Origin: an uncultured Bartonella sp.
GTDB lineage: Bacteria > Pseudomonadota > Alphaproteobacteria > Rhizobiales > Rhizobiaceae
DNA: 36,930 nt
Assembly (NCBI GenBank): GCA_946481695.1
Contig: CAMLON010000017.1
Location: forward strand, 1-36,930
Direction: 5' to 3'
This document shows, in pieces, positions 8,108 to 16,846 of this stretch. Under the pieces are notes generated by a model that was not told where the DNA came from, did no database searches, and saw nothing but the letters and a program-made list of their open reading frames with translations. The first letter of the stretch is position 1. The number at the start of each line of letters is the position of its first letter. The translations under genes were made by a program, and so were the position numbers.

Positions 8108-9253
8108 ATGGGTGAAATTCAAAACGACAATAAAATTCCGACATTAGCCTATGGGGCAATTCTCACAATCAATCTTGATGCCATTGTCGAAAATTATAAC
8201 ACCATAAAAAAAATGGTTGCTCCGGCACAAAGTTCCGCCATTGTCAAAGCCGACTCCTATGGCCTTGGCGCTCGAAAAATAGCGCCTGTGCTTTATGAAG
8301 CAGGATGCCGGTTTTTCTTTGTAGCAGAACTTATCGAGGCATTCCGACTCAAAGACGAGTTGCCGGCCGATGCTTCCATTGCTGTTTTGAATGGCATTTT
8401 ACCGGGTGCGGAAAAAATAACGGCGGCGGCCGGTATAATTCCGGTTCTCAATTCCTGGGAGGCTATTCTTGACTGGCAAAAACTTTGCTTGAATGAAGCA
8501 AAGCGTTTACCCGCAATCATCCAGATTGATACCGGCATGTGCCGCTTGGGGCTTGATCATAGCGAGCTTTACCGCCTTGTCGCCGATCCGTCGATTTTTA
8601 ACGACGCGGATATAAAACTGGTCATCAGCCATTTGACCAAAAGTGACGAAGAAAATAGCCCTGCCAATCCTGCCCAACTTGAAGCCATGAAAAAGGCACT
8701 TGCCAAACTTCCGGCTTCCAAAGTTGCCCTCGCCGCTTCCGGCGGGATTTTCTTGAATACCGACTATCATTTCGACATGGTGCGTCCGGGCATTGCCCTT
8801 TACGGTGTAGACCCGCTTGGCAAAAGCCCGACAGTCATCAAACCGGTTGTGAGCCTTGACGCCCATGTTATCCAGACACGCCACGTTCCCGCTGGTTCGG
8901 CTATCGGCTATGGTGGAACATTTATAACCAAACGGCCAAGCACAATCACAACGATATCGGTAGGCTATGCGGATGGTTGGTTAAGGGCACTCGGCAATAA
9001 AGGTTCGGTTTTTTTCAAAGGGCAGCGCGTGCCGATTGTCGGCCGTGTTTCGATGGATTCCATCACACTTGATACAACGCATCTTGGTGAAAACGCACCA
9101 AAAGCCGGTGATCTTGTCGAACTCATCGGCAAGCACCAATCGCTTGACGATGTTGCTCGCGATGCCGGCACAATTCCTTATGAAATTCTAACATCTCTCA
9201 GTCATCGTTACGAACGCATCTATGTGAAAAATTGCGAGGGAAACAAAAAATGA
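8108..9253 (+). CDS. alr: Alanine racemase (PLP-dependent), probably catabolic
   Basis: The frame is open from 7910, but the preferred start is ATG 8108 (MGEIQNDNKI), giving 381 residues. It places the conserved ILTINLDAIVENY strand near residue 18, as in the family, and has GGGA upstream. Lys47 in AIVKADSYGLGA is the PLP lysine. Tyr268 in AIGYGGTF is the second catalytic base. RPGIALYG, SVGYADGW and GRVSMDS are also present. The enzyme interconverts L- and D-alanine. Its last codons overlap the dadA start by 4 nt (ATGA), which argues for the catabolic DadX role (L-Ala to D-Ala for oxidation by DadA). It may also be the only source of D-Ala for peptidoglycan; this cannot be decided here. Confidence 0.9.
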   Translation: MGEIQNDNKIPTLAYGAILTINLDAIVENYNTIKKMVAPAQSSAIVKADSYGLGARKIAPVLYEAGCRFFFVAELIEAFRLKDELPADASIAVLNGILPGAEKITAAAGIIPVLNSWEAILDWQKLCLNEAKRLPAIIQIDTGMCRLGLDHSELYRLVADPSIFNDADIKLVISHLTKSDEENSPANPAQLEAMKKALAKLPASKVALAASGGIFLNTDYHFDMVRPGIALYGVDPLGKSPTVIKPVVSLDAHVIQTRHVPAGSAIGYGGTFITKRPSTITTISVGYADGWLRALGNKGSVFFKGQRVPIVGRVSMDSITLDTTHLGENAPKAGDLVELIGKHQSLDDVARDAGTIPYEILTSLSHRYERIYVKNCEGNKK

Positions 9254-10506
9254 AAGTGCTTGTTCTGGGAAGTGGTGTCGTTGGTGTAACTTCAGCTTGG
9301 TATCTCAATAAAGCAGGCCACGAAGTCACGGTCATTGACCGTGAAGAAGGGCCTGCATTGGAAACAAGCTATGCCAATGCCGGTCAGGTTTCTTTCGGAT
9401 ATACAACCCCATGGGCACAACCGGGGCTGACGCTCAAAGCATTGAAAATGATGCGGCAAGCCAATCCGCCACTTATTATTCATCCCACTTTCAGCCTCGA
9501 CCAGATGAAGTGGCTCTTTGCAATGTTTATCAATTGCAATGAAAACCGTTACAAGAAAAACAAAGCCCTGATGGTGCGCGTATCCGACTATGCCGCAAAA
9601 TGCCTTCATGACTTACGCGAAGAAACATCTATCCATTACGATGAACGCATGAAGGGCACGATCCAGCTTTTTCGGGACCCTCATCAGCTTGAAGCGGCCA
9701 ATAAGGATGTCGAAGTGCTCAAAGCCGATGGTATTGCCTATAAGATGCTTGATAGTGCCGGTTGCGTTGCCGCAGAACCCGGATTGGCGCCGTTAAAAGA
9801 TAAAATCGTTGGTGGATTGCAAACCCCTGAAGATGAAACCGGCGATTGCCAGATGTTTACAACCAAACTTGCAAAGCTCGCGGCCGATAAAGGGGTTGAA
9901 TTTTCCTATAATACAATAATCAATAAACTTGATGTTGAAGGCGGTAAAATTACCGGCGTTGAAACGTCACGCGGCTTGATGCATGCCGATGCCTATCTCG
10001 TCTCAATGGGGTCTTTTACGCCATTTCTTATTCGCGATCTCGGACTTCATGCGCCAATCTATCCGGTGAAAGGCTATTCCATCACCGTGCCGATTACCGA
10101 CGAGGCGAAAGCACCGGTTTCAACGGTTATTGACGATATTTACAAGGTTGCTGTTACAAGATTGGGTAACCGTATCCGCGTCGGCGGCATGGCAGAAGTT
10201 TCAGGCTATGAAATAAAGCTCAGCGAACCACGCCTGAAAACATTGCAAGAAGCTTTGGAAATGATGTTTTCCGGCTCCTATGATAAAGCCTTCAAGCCTC
10301 AGCTCTGGTCAGGTTTACGACCGGTGACACCTGATAGTGTTCCGATTATCGGTAAAACAAAATATGAAAACCTGTTTATCAATTCCGGACATGGTACTTT
10401 GGGTTGGACAATGTCAACCGGAAGCGGCCATTTGATTGCCGATATTATCAGCGGCAATAAGCCTGAAATTGACCCGACAGGACTGGACATCAGCCGGTAT
10501 CAATAA
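9250..10506 (+). CDS. dadA: D-amino acid dehydrogenase (DadA)
   Basis: The start is set at ATG 9250 (MKVLVLGSGVVGV), which overlaps the alr stop by 4 nt. An in-frame start at 9232 would add six residues with no support. GAGGG lies 9-10 nt upstream. The protein has 418 residues, the usual DadA length. The N-terminal dinucleotide fold GSGVVG is followed by the FAD acidic residue at the end of the second strand (VIDREEG). The family segment TSYANAGQVSFGY follows, and near the C-terminus are WSGLRPVTPDSVPIIG and INSGHGTLGWTMS. The family oxidatively deaminates D-alanine and other D-amino acids at the inner membrane, feeding the quinone pool. With alr and the divergent Lrp gene it forms an alanine-degradation module. 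Confidence 0.93.
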   Translation: MKVLVLGSGVVGVTSAWYLNKAGHEVTVIDREEGPALETSYANAGQVSFGYTTPWAQPGLTLKALKMMRQANPPLIIHPTFSLDQMKWLFAMFINCNENRYKKNKALMVRVSDYAAKCLHDLREETSIHYDERMKGTIQLFRDPHQLEAANKDVEVLKADGIAYKMLDSAGCVAAEPGLAPLKDKIVGGLQTPEDETGDCQMFTTKLAKLAADKGVEFSYNTIINKLDVEGGKITGVETSRGLMHADAYLVSMGSFTPFLIRDLGLHAPIYPVKGYSITVPITDEAKAPVSTVIDDIYKVAVTRLGNRIRVGGMAEVSGYEIKLSEPRLKTLQEALEMMFSGSYDKAFKPQLWSGLRPVTPDSVPIIGKTKYENLFINSGHGTLGWTMSTGSGHLIADIISGNKPEIDPTGLDISRYQ

Positions 10507-11006
10507 TTTTTCCAGCAATTGAGCATTAGAAGCGCTGCAACAGCTCTCCTTACCCCGAAAAAGGAGCCTGTTGCGGCCTTTCATGTGCGCTCTATCCGGT
10601 TTGCCTCTTCTAGTCCATGAATTGCATTTTGCGGATTATTCGTTACGTCTTTAGAGGGCTCATTGTTCGTTCGGTTTTCTGTTCCGGCCGGTCATGCGCT
10701 TTTCTGTGCCTGACCGTCCGTTTGATTCTTTGCTCCGCTTGCTTACTCTTTTTCAGCGCTTGGCCTGCCCGTTATCTTTTAAAAATTTACTCTTCATCTC
10801 TTCCGGAACTTCCAGAAATTTTATGAGAAATAAACAGAGATAGCCGGTACGAAAAGCTGACCGTTTTCATCTTTCCGTTTTGGCCATGTCACCAATAGTT
10901 CTACATCATTGCGGCAGCGCCGAAGATGGTGCGCAAAAACCAAAAAGAATAAAAATCCGAACAAAAAACCGAAAAAAGTCCGAATAAAAATCCGAATAAA
11001 CTAAAT
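10507..11006. other. Gene-free stretch between dadA and gcvP with A-rich degenerate repeats
   Basis: The stretch contains an imperfect hairpin at 10533-10578 and a hydrophobic 69-codon frame at 10617-10826 that I do not accept as a gene. An A-rich tract at about 10930-11008 repeats AATAAAAATCCGAA-like units at least three times. It runs directly into the gcvP terminator. Confidence 0.5.
10533..10578 (+). terminator. Possible terminator hairpin after dadA
   Basis: The arms GCTGCAACAGCTCTCCTT and AAGGAGCCTGTTGCGGC pair over about 16 bp with one bulge and a short loop, 30 nt after the dadA stop. The T tract is poor (CTTTC), so it may instead stabilise the 3' end. Confidence 0.45.
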
Positions 11007-11034
11007 AAAAAACCGGCCGAAGCCGGTTTTTTTT
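11007..11034 (-). terminator. Intrinsic terminator of the gcv operon
   Basis: On the minus strand, ACCGGC-TTCG-GCCGGT forms a perfect 6-bp stem with a UUCG tetraloop, flanked by A and T runs. It begins directly at the gcvP stop codon. The symmetrical flanks could let it work in both directions. Confidence 0.85.
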
Positions 11035-13828
11035 AACGATAATTGGAAAGTGGCGGGCAGGAACAAATAAGGTGTCTGTCACCGGCTACATTATCAATGC
11101 GTGAAACCGGTGGCCAATATTTATCTGCCGGATCCTGAGCAGGATCAGGAAGTGCCGCGATTTTGCGCGAATAAGCATGTGACCAATTGTCATCAATGGT
11201 ATCGGCCAGAACATGCGGCGCATTGACGAGCGGATTATCATCCTTCGGCCAGACACCCTCACCCACTTTTTTGGCTTCTTCGGAAATGGCAAGAAGGGCG
11301 TTGCACAGCCTGTCAATTTCCGATTTCGGTTCGGATTCTGTGGGTTCGATCATCAATGTTCCGGGAACCGGAAACGACATTGTCGGAGCATGGAAGCCAT
11401 AATCGATCAGACGTTTGGCCACATCGTCGACAGTGATGCCGTAATTATCCTTGAGGACACGCGTATCGACAATACATTCATGCGCAACACGCCCTCTTTT
11501 TCCTTTATAAAGAATCGGATAGGCCGCAGAAAGTTGTTCTGCAATGTAGTTTGCATTCAAAATTGCGTTTTCGGTCGCAAGTTTCAGCCCTTCGGCACCC
11601 ATCATACGAATATACATCCATGTGATTGTGAGGATTGAAGCGCTGCCGAAAGGTGCTGCCGAAACAGCATGGCTTGTCGAAAACAGCGCATGACCGGGAA
11701 CGAATGGTTGAAGATGTTTTGAAACGCCGATCGGCCCGACACCCGGGCCACCGCCGCCATGGGGAATAGCAAAAGTTTTATGCAAATTCATGTGGCAGAC
11801 ATCCGCACCGACATCAGCCGGACGGGCGAGAGCGACCAGCGCATTGAGATTTGCCCCGTCAAAATAGACTTGCCCGCCATTCTCATGAATAATCTTGCAA
11901 ATCTCTTTGATACTTTCTTCGTATACCCCGTGGGTCGACGGATAGGTAATCATCAAAGCAGCAAGATTGTCTTTGTGTTCGACTGCTTTTTTGCGCAAGT
12001 CTTCGACATCAACATCTCCATCACCCAGACAATCGACCACAACCACTTCCATACCGGCCATATGCGCCGAAGCCGGATTTGTGCCATGGGCAGAAGCCGG
12101 AATGAGACAGATATTGCGATTATGTTCGCCATTTTTGTCGTGATAGCGGCGAATAGCAAGAAGACCGGTATATTCACCTTGTGCGCCGGAATTGGGCTGG
12201 AATGAAATGGCGCTGAAGCCGGTAATTTCACACAGCCATTTTTCAAGTTCGGAAATAAGCTGCTGATAGCCGCGACTATCGGTCTTCGGGGCAAAGGGGT
12301 GAAGATTTGCAACCTTCGGCCAGCTCAAAGGCATCATTTCGGCAGCAGCATTCAATTTCATGGTGCAGGAACCGAGCGGAATCATGGCGCGGTCAAGTGC
12401 CAGATCTTTATCGGCAAGGCGGCGCAAAAAGCGCATCATTTCGGTTTCCGATTGCACAGCATGGAAAAACGGCTGGCTTAAAAAAGAACCATCGCGTTTT
12501 TTGCCCAAGAGTTTCGATGGAGCTTTATCACTGAGTGTTGCACCGAAAAGCTTGGCAAGTGCTTTTGCGTCTTCTTCATCCGAAAGTTCATCAAAATTGA
12601 TGGAAACGGTATCCTTGTCGATAACGCGTATGAGACGGCCATCACTTTCCGCTTTTTGTTGCAGTTCATCCGCTTTGCCGGAAACATTGACGGTTACACA
12701 ATCGAAATAATGGTCGCCGGCAAGAGTAAAGCCCGCATCTTTGACACTGTCACCGAACCGGCTTGCAAGATCATGAACGCGGTTGGCAATCGCCTGCAAA
12801 CCTTCCGGACCATGCCAGACAGCAAAAGCTGTTGCCATATTGGCAAGGAGTGCCTGAGCAGTACAAATATTCGACGTTGCTTTGTCGCGGCGGATATGTT
12901 GTTCACGTGTCTGCAAAGCAAGACGGTAGGCAACCCGCCCTTTGGTATCAATCGACTGCCCGACAATGCGTCCGGGAATCATACGTGTCAGGGCTTCGGA
13001 TACCGCCAGATAACCGGCATGCGGACCGCCAAATCCCATTGGCACGCCAAAACGCTGCATAGAGCCCACAACCATATCGGCTCCCCAAAGGGCAGGCGCT
13101 TCCATGATTGTCAAAGCCAGAGGATCAGCGACAACAATAACCAATGCACCTTTGGCTTTGGCCTTTTTGATGACATCGCTATGATCGATAAAACGGCCCT
13201 TTGTATCGGGCCATGGCAAAACGATTGCCGCTGTCTTGTCGGTAATCTCGCTCTCTAACCCGATCTCGTAACCTTGTGTTTCAGCCCTTGTTTGAGCCAC
13301 CGCCAAAGTTTGCGGGTGAAGTTCGCCAAATACCGAAATCGCGGTTTTTTTATTGCGCGAAAAGCGCACCGCAACGGCGTTCGCTTCGGCAAGTGATGTC
13401 GCTTCATCAAGAAGCGAGGCTGCCGCAATCGGCAAGCCCGTCAATTCACAGACAAGAGTCTGGAAATTGAACAACATTTCAAGCCGCCCCTGACTGATTT
13501 CTGCCTGATAGGGCGTATAGGCGGTGTACCAGGCCGGATTTTCAAAAAGATTGCGTAAAATGACAGAGGGAACAAAAGTGCCATAATAGCCCTGTCCGAT
13601 AAAGCTTTTATGGAGACGGTTCTGTTCCATCATAGTGTGAAGCTCGTGAAGAGCTGCCCCTTCACTTACAGCTTTCGGCAATTGAAGCGGGCGATGAAGA
13701 CGGATTGCGTTCGGCACTGCCTGCTCGACCAATTCCTCAAGAGAACCAAGCCCCAATTTATGCAGCATTGCCTTTGCCTCTTCGGGCCGCGGCCCGATAT
13801 GGCGTGATGAAAATGGAAGTTCCTGCAT
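11033..13828 (-). CDS. gcvP: Glycine dehydrogenase (decarboxylating), glycine cleavage P-protein
   Basis: The 931-residue P-protein decarboxylates glycine with PLP and passes the aminomethyl group to the lipoyl arm of GcvH. The PLP lysine is Lys684 in [17 protein letters not shown], followed by the glycine-rich loop. The N-terminal signature SRHIGP is at residues 7-12, and IGQGYYGT and the full two-domain length are present. The frame opens four codons earlier at a TTG that would overlap gcvH. The ATG at 13828 ([13 protein letters not shown]) is preferred, leaving 4 nt after the gcvH stop (translational coupling). It is the last gene of the gcvT-gcvH-gcvP operon and ends on a UUCG-loop terminator. 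Confidence 0.96.
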   Translation of the reverse strand: MQELPFSSRHIGPRPEEAKAMLHKLGLGSLEELVEQAVPNAIRLHRPLQLPKAVSEGAALHELHTMMEQNRLHKSFIGQGYYGTFVPSVILRNLFENPAWYTAYTPYQAEISQGRLEMLFNFQTLVCELTGLPIAAASLLDEATSLAEANAVAVRFSRNKKTAISVFGELHPQTLAVAQTRAETQGYEIGLESEITDKTAAIVLPWPDTKGRFIDHSDVIKKAKAKGALVIVVADPLALTIMEAPALWGADMVVGSMQRFGVPMGFGGPHAGYLAVSEALTRMIPGRIVGQSIDTKGRVAYRLALQTREQHIRRDKATSNICTAQALLANMATAFAVWHGPEGLQAIANRVHDLASRFGDSVKDAGFTLAGDHYFDCVTVNVSGKADELQQKAESDGRLIRVIDKDTVSINFDELSDEEDAKALAKLFGATLSDKAPSKLLGKKRDGSFLSQPFFHAVQSETEMMRFLRRLADKDLALDRAMIPLGSCTMKLNAAAEMMPLSWPKVANLHPFAPKTDSRGYQQLISELEKWLCEITGFSAISFQPNSGAQGEYTGLLAIRRYHDKNGEHNRNICLIPASAHGTNPASAHMAGMEVVVVDCLGDGDVDVEDLRKKAVEHKDNLAALMITYPSTHGVYEESIKEICKIIHENGGQVYFDGANLNALVALARPADVGADVCHMNLHKTFAIPHGGGGPGVGPIGVSKHLQPFVPGHALFSTSHAVSAAPFGSASILTITWMYIRMMGAEGLKLATENAILNANYIAEQLSAAYPILYKGKRGRVAHECIVDTRVLKDNYGITVDDVAKRLIDYGFHAPTMSFPVPGTLMIEPTESEPKSEIDRLCNALLAISEEAKKVGEGVWPKDDNPLVNAPHVLADTIDDNWSHAYSRKIAALPDPAQDPADKYWPPVSRIDNVAGDRHLICSCPPLSNYR

Positions 13829-13832
13829 TTTA

Positions 13833-14201
13833 TTATCCAATCATTGCGATATAGCCGGCCGCATCCATCAAGCTGTCGAGCTGACTTGCGTCGGAAATTT
13901 TCATCTTCCACAACCAGCCTTCTTTTTCTGCCTTCTGGTTAACGAGTGCCGGGTCGTCGCTCAAAGCTTCATTGACTTCGCTAATTGTGCCATCAACAGG
14001 TGAAAAAACGTCGGATGCAGCCTTGACCGATTCGACAACGGCAACAGAGTCGCCCTTTTTGACAGTGCTGCCGACTTCCGGCAATTCAACGAAAACAAGG
14101 TCGCCAAGCTGCTCCTGAGCATGGTTTGTGATGCCGACCGTTGCAAGATCACCATCAAGACTGATCCATTCATGATCTTCGGTGAAATACAGTTTAACCA
14201 T
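13833..14201 (-). CDS. gcvH: Glycine cleavage system H protein (lipoyl carrier)
   Basis: This 122-residue lipoyl-domain protein shuttles the methylamine intermediate between GcvP and GcvT. The lipoylated lysine is Lys60 in [16 protein letters not shown], preceded by the conserved N-terminal [14 protein letters not shown] about 9 nt before the ATG is a good ribosome site. It lies 5 nt downstream of the gcvT stop and 4 nt upstream of the gcvP ATG, so the three genes form one tight operon. Confidence 0.96.
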   Translation of the reverse strand: MVKLYFTEDHEWISLDGDLATVGITNHAQEQLGDLVFVELPEVGSTVKKGDSVAVVESVKAASDVFSPVDGTISEVNEALSDDPALVNQKAEKEGWLWKMKISDASQLDSLMDAAGYIAMIG

Positions 14202-14206
14202 GTGTT

Positions 14207-15313
14207 TTATCCTTTAAAATAACGATGTTCGACAAAGGGAAGTGTATGGACAGCAAGCGGTATTTTCTTACCGCGAACTTCTGTTTCAAGCTCGGTTCCG
14301 GCTTTCGCAAGGTCGATTGCAACATAACCCATTGCAACCGGACCGTTAAATGACGGGCCAAAGCCGCCTGATGTAACATGACCGACGAGTTTGCCTGTCT
14401 TGTCAAAAATTTCTGCACCGGCACGCACCGGCTGGCGTGTTTCAGGCATCAAGCCGACGCGGCGACGTGTTGCACCATTTTTCAACGCTTCGAGAAAAGC
14501 CTTGGCACCGAAAAAATCGCCCTTCTCACGCACCGGTTTGGTGACAGCCCAGGTAATTGCCGCTTCAACCGGATTGGTTTTTGCAGTGATGTCGTTGCCA
14601 TGGAGGCACAAACCCGCTTCCAGTCGCAAACTGTCACGTGCGGCAAGGCCTATCCATGTCACGCGCGGGTCGCTCAACAGTTTTTCGGCAAGTGCTTCAG
14701 CTTCATCAACGGGCAGGCCGATTTCAAATCCATCTTCACCGGTATAGCCCGAACGTGTCATAAACCAGTTTTTCTTTGGCTCGAAACCATGCATGAAATG
14801 AAGTTCATTTCCCGGTAAACCTGCTTTTTTGATGACATCGGCAGCCTCCGGCCCCTGTAACGCTAAAAACACGCGTTCAAGCGGTTCGATTGTGCAGTCA
14901 AGCCCAAGCGCGCGTTTTTGAAGTTCGGCAATGTCAGCTTTCGCATTACCGGCATTGGCAACAACCATAAAACGTTTTTCACCAAGGCGGGTCACAATGA
15001 GATCGTCAAGGATGCCCGCCTCTTCATTCAAAAGATAGTTATAACGTGACTGGCCGATTTGCAGTGCTTCAGCGTCAAGCGGCAGAGCTTTTGACAAAAA
15101 GTCGGCTGCACCATTGCCTTCAACCAGTATCAGTTTCATATGAGAAATATCGAACAGACCCGCATGGGCACGTGTATGCAAATGCTCTTTCATAACGCCG
15201 AGCGGGTAAGTGAGCGGCATGTTCCATCCGGCAAAATTGCCGAATTTGGCTCCGGCTTTTTCATGCATATGAAAAAGCGGCAAAGTTTTAAGGTCTTCTT
15301 GAGAGTTGCCCAT
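14207..15313 (-). CDS. gcvT: Glycine cleavage system T protein (aminomethyltransferase)
   Basis: The T-protein moves the one-carbon unit from aminomethyl-GcvH to tetrahydrofolate, releasing ammonia. The frame extends upstream to 15352, but the ATG at 15313 ([14 protein letters not shown]) has a textbook CGGAG six bases upstream, giving 368 residues, the family length. The motifs [19 protein letters not shown] near the start, GLFDISHM, and [11 protein letters not shown] in the middle are typical of the folate-binding fold. It is the first gene of the operon and lies about 50 nt downstream of the tandem glycine riboswitch, so expression should rise with intracellular glycine. Confidence 0.96.
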   Translation of the reverse strand: MGNSQEDLKTLPLFHMHEKAGAKFGNFAGWNMPLTYPLGVMKEHLHTRAHAGLFDISHMKLILVEGNGAADFLSKALPLDAEALQIGQSRYNYLLNEEAGILDDLIVTRLGEKRFMVVANAGNAKADIAELQKRALGLDCTIEPLERVFLALQGPEAADVIKKAGLPGNELHFMHGFEPKKNWFMTRSGYTGEDGFEIGLPVDEAEALAEKLLSDPRVTWIGLAARDSLRLEAGLCLHGNDITAKTNPVEAAITWAVTKPVREKGDFFGAKAFLEALKNGATRRRVGLMPETRQPVRAGAEIFDKTGKLVGHVTSGGFGPSFNGPVAMGYVAIDLAKAGTELETEVRGKKIPLAVHTLPFVEHRYFKG

Positions 15314-15363
15314 AAATTGCTCCGAGGTTGCGCCAATAGACACACAATGCATCTATTTCACAC

Positions 15364-15556
15364 CCCTCTGTCTTGAGCCTGAGAGACTTGTGGAAAGCTC
15401 TCCCCCTCCACTTACACCTTCGGCGCGGGACAAACCCGACTTTCCAGAGCTGTCTTGATCTTTTTACGGTTCCTTGTGCCTGAGAGATTACGGGCTGTTT
15501 TCCCCTTCGGCGGCCAAAACACGGTTGACTGTATTTTTACACTCTCCCGCAAAAAG
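15364..15556 (-). ncRNA. Tandem glycine riboswitch upstream of gcvT
   Basis: On the minus strand two glycine aptamers follow each other. The first runs about 15551-15468: GCGGGAGAGTGT, then GCCGCCGAAGG, then TCTCTCAGGCACAAGGA. The second runs about 15460-15366: GACAGCTCTGGAAAG, then CGCGCCGAAGG, then GTCTCTCAGGCTCAAG. The paired hallmarks CCGAAGG and CTCTCAGGC occur once in each aptamer, as in the Rfam glycine riboswitch. The short A-rich linker is normal for the cooperative tandem type. The element ends about 50 nt before gcvT and is expected to switch the operon on when glycine binds. Boundaries are estimates. Confidence 0.92.
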
Positions 15557-15587
15557 ATGAGAAAGGGTCAAATTTACCCCTCCCTGA

Positions 15588-15615
15588 CATAAAACCGGTT
15601 CTAGCCGATCTTCAA
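15588..15615 (-). promoter_or_regulatory. Candidate promoter of the glycine cleavage operon
   Basis: On the minus strand TTGAAG (15615-15610) and TTTATG (15593-15588) are 16 nt apart, which would start the transcript near 15581, just before the riboswitch. The -10 box is poor, so this is tentative. Confidence 0.35.
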
Positions 15616-15644
15616 AGTGAAGTCATCCTCAAAAAATCATTTCC

Positions 15645-15659
15645 CCCGACTATGTCGGG
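15645..15659 (-). terminator. Possible weak terminator of crcB
   Basis: CCCGAC-TAT-GTCGGG forms a 6-bp stem. On the minus strand a run of six T follows about 8 nt after it, about 95 nt beyond the crcB stop. The gap between stem and T run makes it weak. Confidence 0.3.
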
Positions 15660-15667
15660 ATATTTAA

Positions 15668-15708
15668 CCCATATGTTCATAACAATTCCCCATATGGTCA
15701 TGACAATT
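15668..15708. repeat. Two 20-nt direct repeats with a 21-nt period between crcB and the gcv leader
   Basis: CCCATATGTTCATAACAATT (15668-15687) recurs at 15689-15708 with two substitutions. Each copy holds the palindrome CATATG, and the period equals two DNA helix turns. Confidence 0.8.
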
Positions 15709-15752
15709 TATTGTGATAATAAAGCTAAAACAATTTTGTTTTCTATAAACTC

Positions 15753-16136
15753 TTAATGATTGATCTTGCTGCCAAGATAAAATCCCAAAGCGGTCGCGAA
15801 AAGACAAAAGACGACAGAAATAATAATATTGAAAAAAGCCTCACCGACTGCACCTTTTTTCAAAAGTTCGAAGCTCTGCAAGCTGAAAGAAGAAAAGGTC
15901 GTAAAGCCACCGCAAATCCCCACCATGACAAAAAGCCGGATGTTCTCGCCCATCGGCCATTTTGCCTCTGCCATGGTGATAACGCCAAAAAATGCGATCA
16001 CAAAAGACCCGACAATATTGATAAGAATTGTTCCCCACGGCAGATTTTTACTGACCGGAACCATGAGGAGCGATAACCAGTAACGTAAAACCGAACCCAG
16101 TGCACCGCCACAAGCCACCCATAACGTTGCAGTCAT
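15753..16136 (-). CDS. crcB: Fluoride ion channel CrcB/Fluc
   Basis: This 127-residue protein has four predicted membrane helices and forms dual-topology dimers that export fluoride. Family motifs are GGALGSVLRYW near the N-terminus, GTILINIVGSF in helix 2 and GICGGFTTFSSFS in the broken helix 3. The ATG has AAGGAGA 7 nt upstream. No fluoride riboswitch could be recognised in the leader (16137-16269). It is divergent from the YbaK-type gene. Confidence 0.95.
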   Translation of the reverse strand: MTATLWVACGGALGSVLRYWLSLLMVPVSKNLPWGTILINIVGSFVIAFFGVITMAEAKWPMGENIRLFVMVGICGGFTTFSSFSLQSFELLKKGAVGEAFFNIIISVVFCLFATALGFYLGSKINH

Positions 16137-16269
16137 CAGACAATCTCCTTAAAGGAAGGGAAACTATTTCAACTCGAGCATCAAAAAAACCGACATAAAA
16201 ATTAAATGCCATAAAATAACATGACGATTTAAAACAGAATGACAACAAAATCAAAATAAGGGACTAAAA

Positions 16270-16776
16270 ATGCCGGCAGGAAAACAGGAATTATTGGATT
16301 TTCTAAAAACACTTGGCATTCATGTCAAAACAACAACCCATCCGGCTGTTTTTACCGTCAAAGAAGGCGAGAATATTAAACAAAATATTCCCGGCGCCCA
16401 TACCAAGAATCTGTTTCTCAAAGACAAGAAGGGGCATTATTTTCTGGTGACAACAGGGGCCCATTCGGTTGTCGATCTTAAGCACCTTCATGATAAAATC
16501 GGTGCATCGGGGCGCCTTTCCTTTGGCAGCCCTGAAAAACTTTCCGAATATCTCGGCCTTTATCCAGGGGCTGTCAGCGTTTTTGGTCTAATAAATGACA
16601 AAGAAAATCATGTGACATTCATTCTTGATAAAGCTCTTTATGATCACCCTGTTATCAATTGCCACCCGATGACCAACGAGGCTACAACGTCGATTGCGCG
16701 CGAGGATCTTGTAAAATTTGTCCGCGCCACAAATCATGAACCGCTTATTATTCAGGTTTCAGAGGAAGAGGGTTGA
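16270..16776 (+). CDS. prdX: YbaK/ProX-type prolyl-tRNA editing deacylase (ProXp-ala/PrdX family)
   Basis: This 168-residue free-standing editing domain of the YbaK/INS family hydrolyses mischarged Ala-tRNA(Pro) in trans, protecting the proline code. Family features are HPAVFTVKEGENI early on, the conserved lysine in TKNLFLKDKKGHYFLVT, and the C-terminal NCHPMTNEATTSIAREDLVKF with its HPMTN signature. AGGGAC lies 5 nt before the ATG. It heads a run of proteostasis-type genes (CnoX, Lon-N, Trm112-like) with a 70-nt gap to cnoX. The exact misacylated substrate is inferred from the subfamily. Confidence 0.87.
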   Translation: MPAGKQELLDFLKTLGIHVKTTTHPAVFTVKEGENIKQNIPGAHTKNLFLKDKKGHYFLVTTGAHSVVDLKHLHDKIGASGRLSFGSPEKLSEYLGLYPGAVSVFGLINDKENHVTFILDKALYDHPVINCHPMTNEATTSIAREDLVKFVRATNHEPLIIQVSEEEG

Positions 16777-16846
16777 AATTCACATCCAAAGGCACGATTT
16801 TGAGGATAGAAACGAACAGACATTTCGTAAGAAACAGGACTTGAGA

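Noticed and set aside
10617..10826. 69-codon hydrophobic, Cys-rich frame after dadA
   Set aside because: No ribosome site, and its composition (many Cys, Phe, Leu) follows from a pyrimidine-rich strand rather than a real membrane protein.
16137..16269. Fluoride riboswitch before crcB
   Set aside because: None of the conserved crcB-motif bases or its pseudoknot arms could be recognised in the leader.
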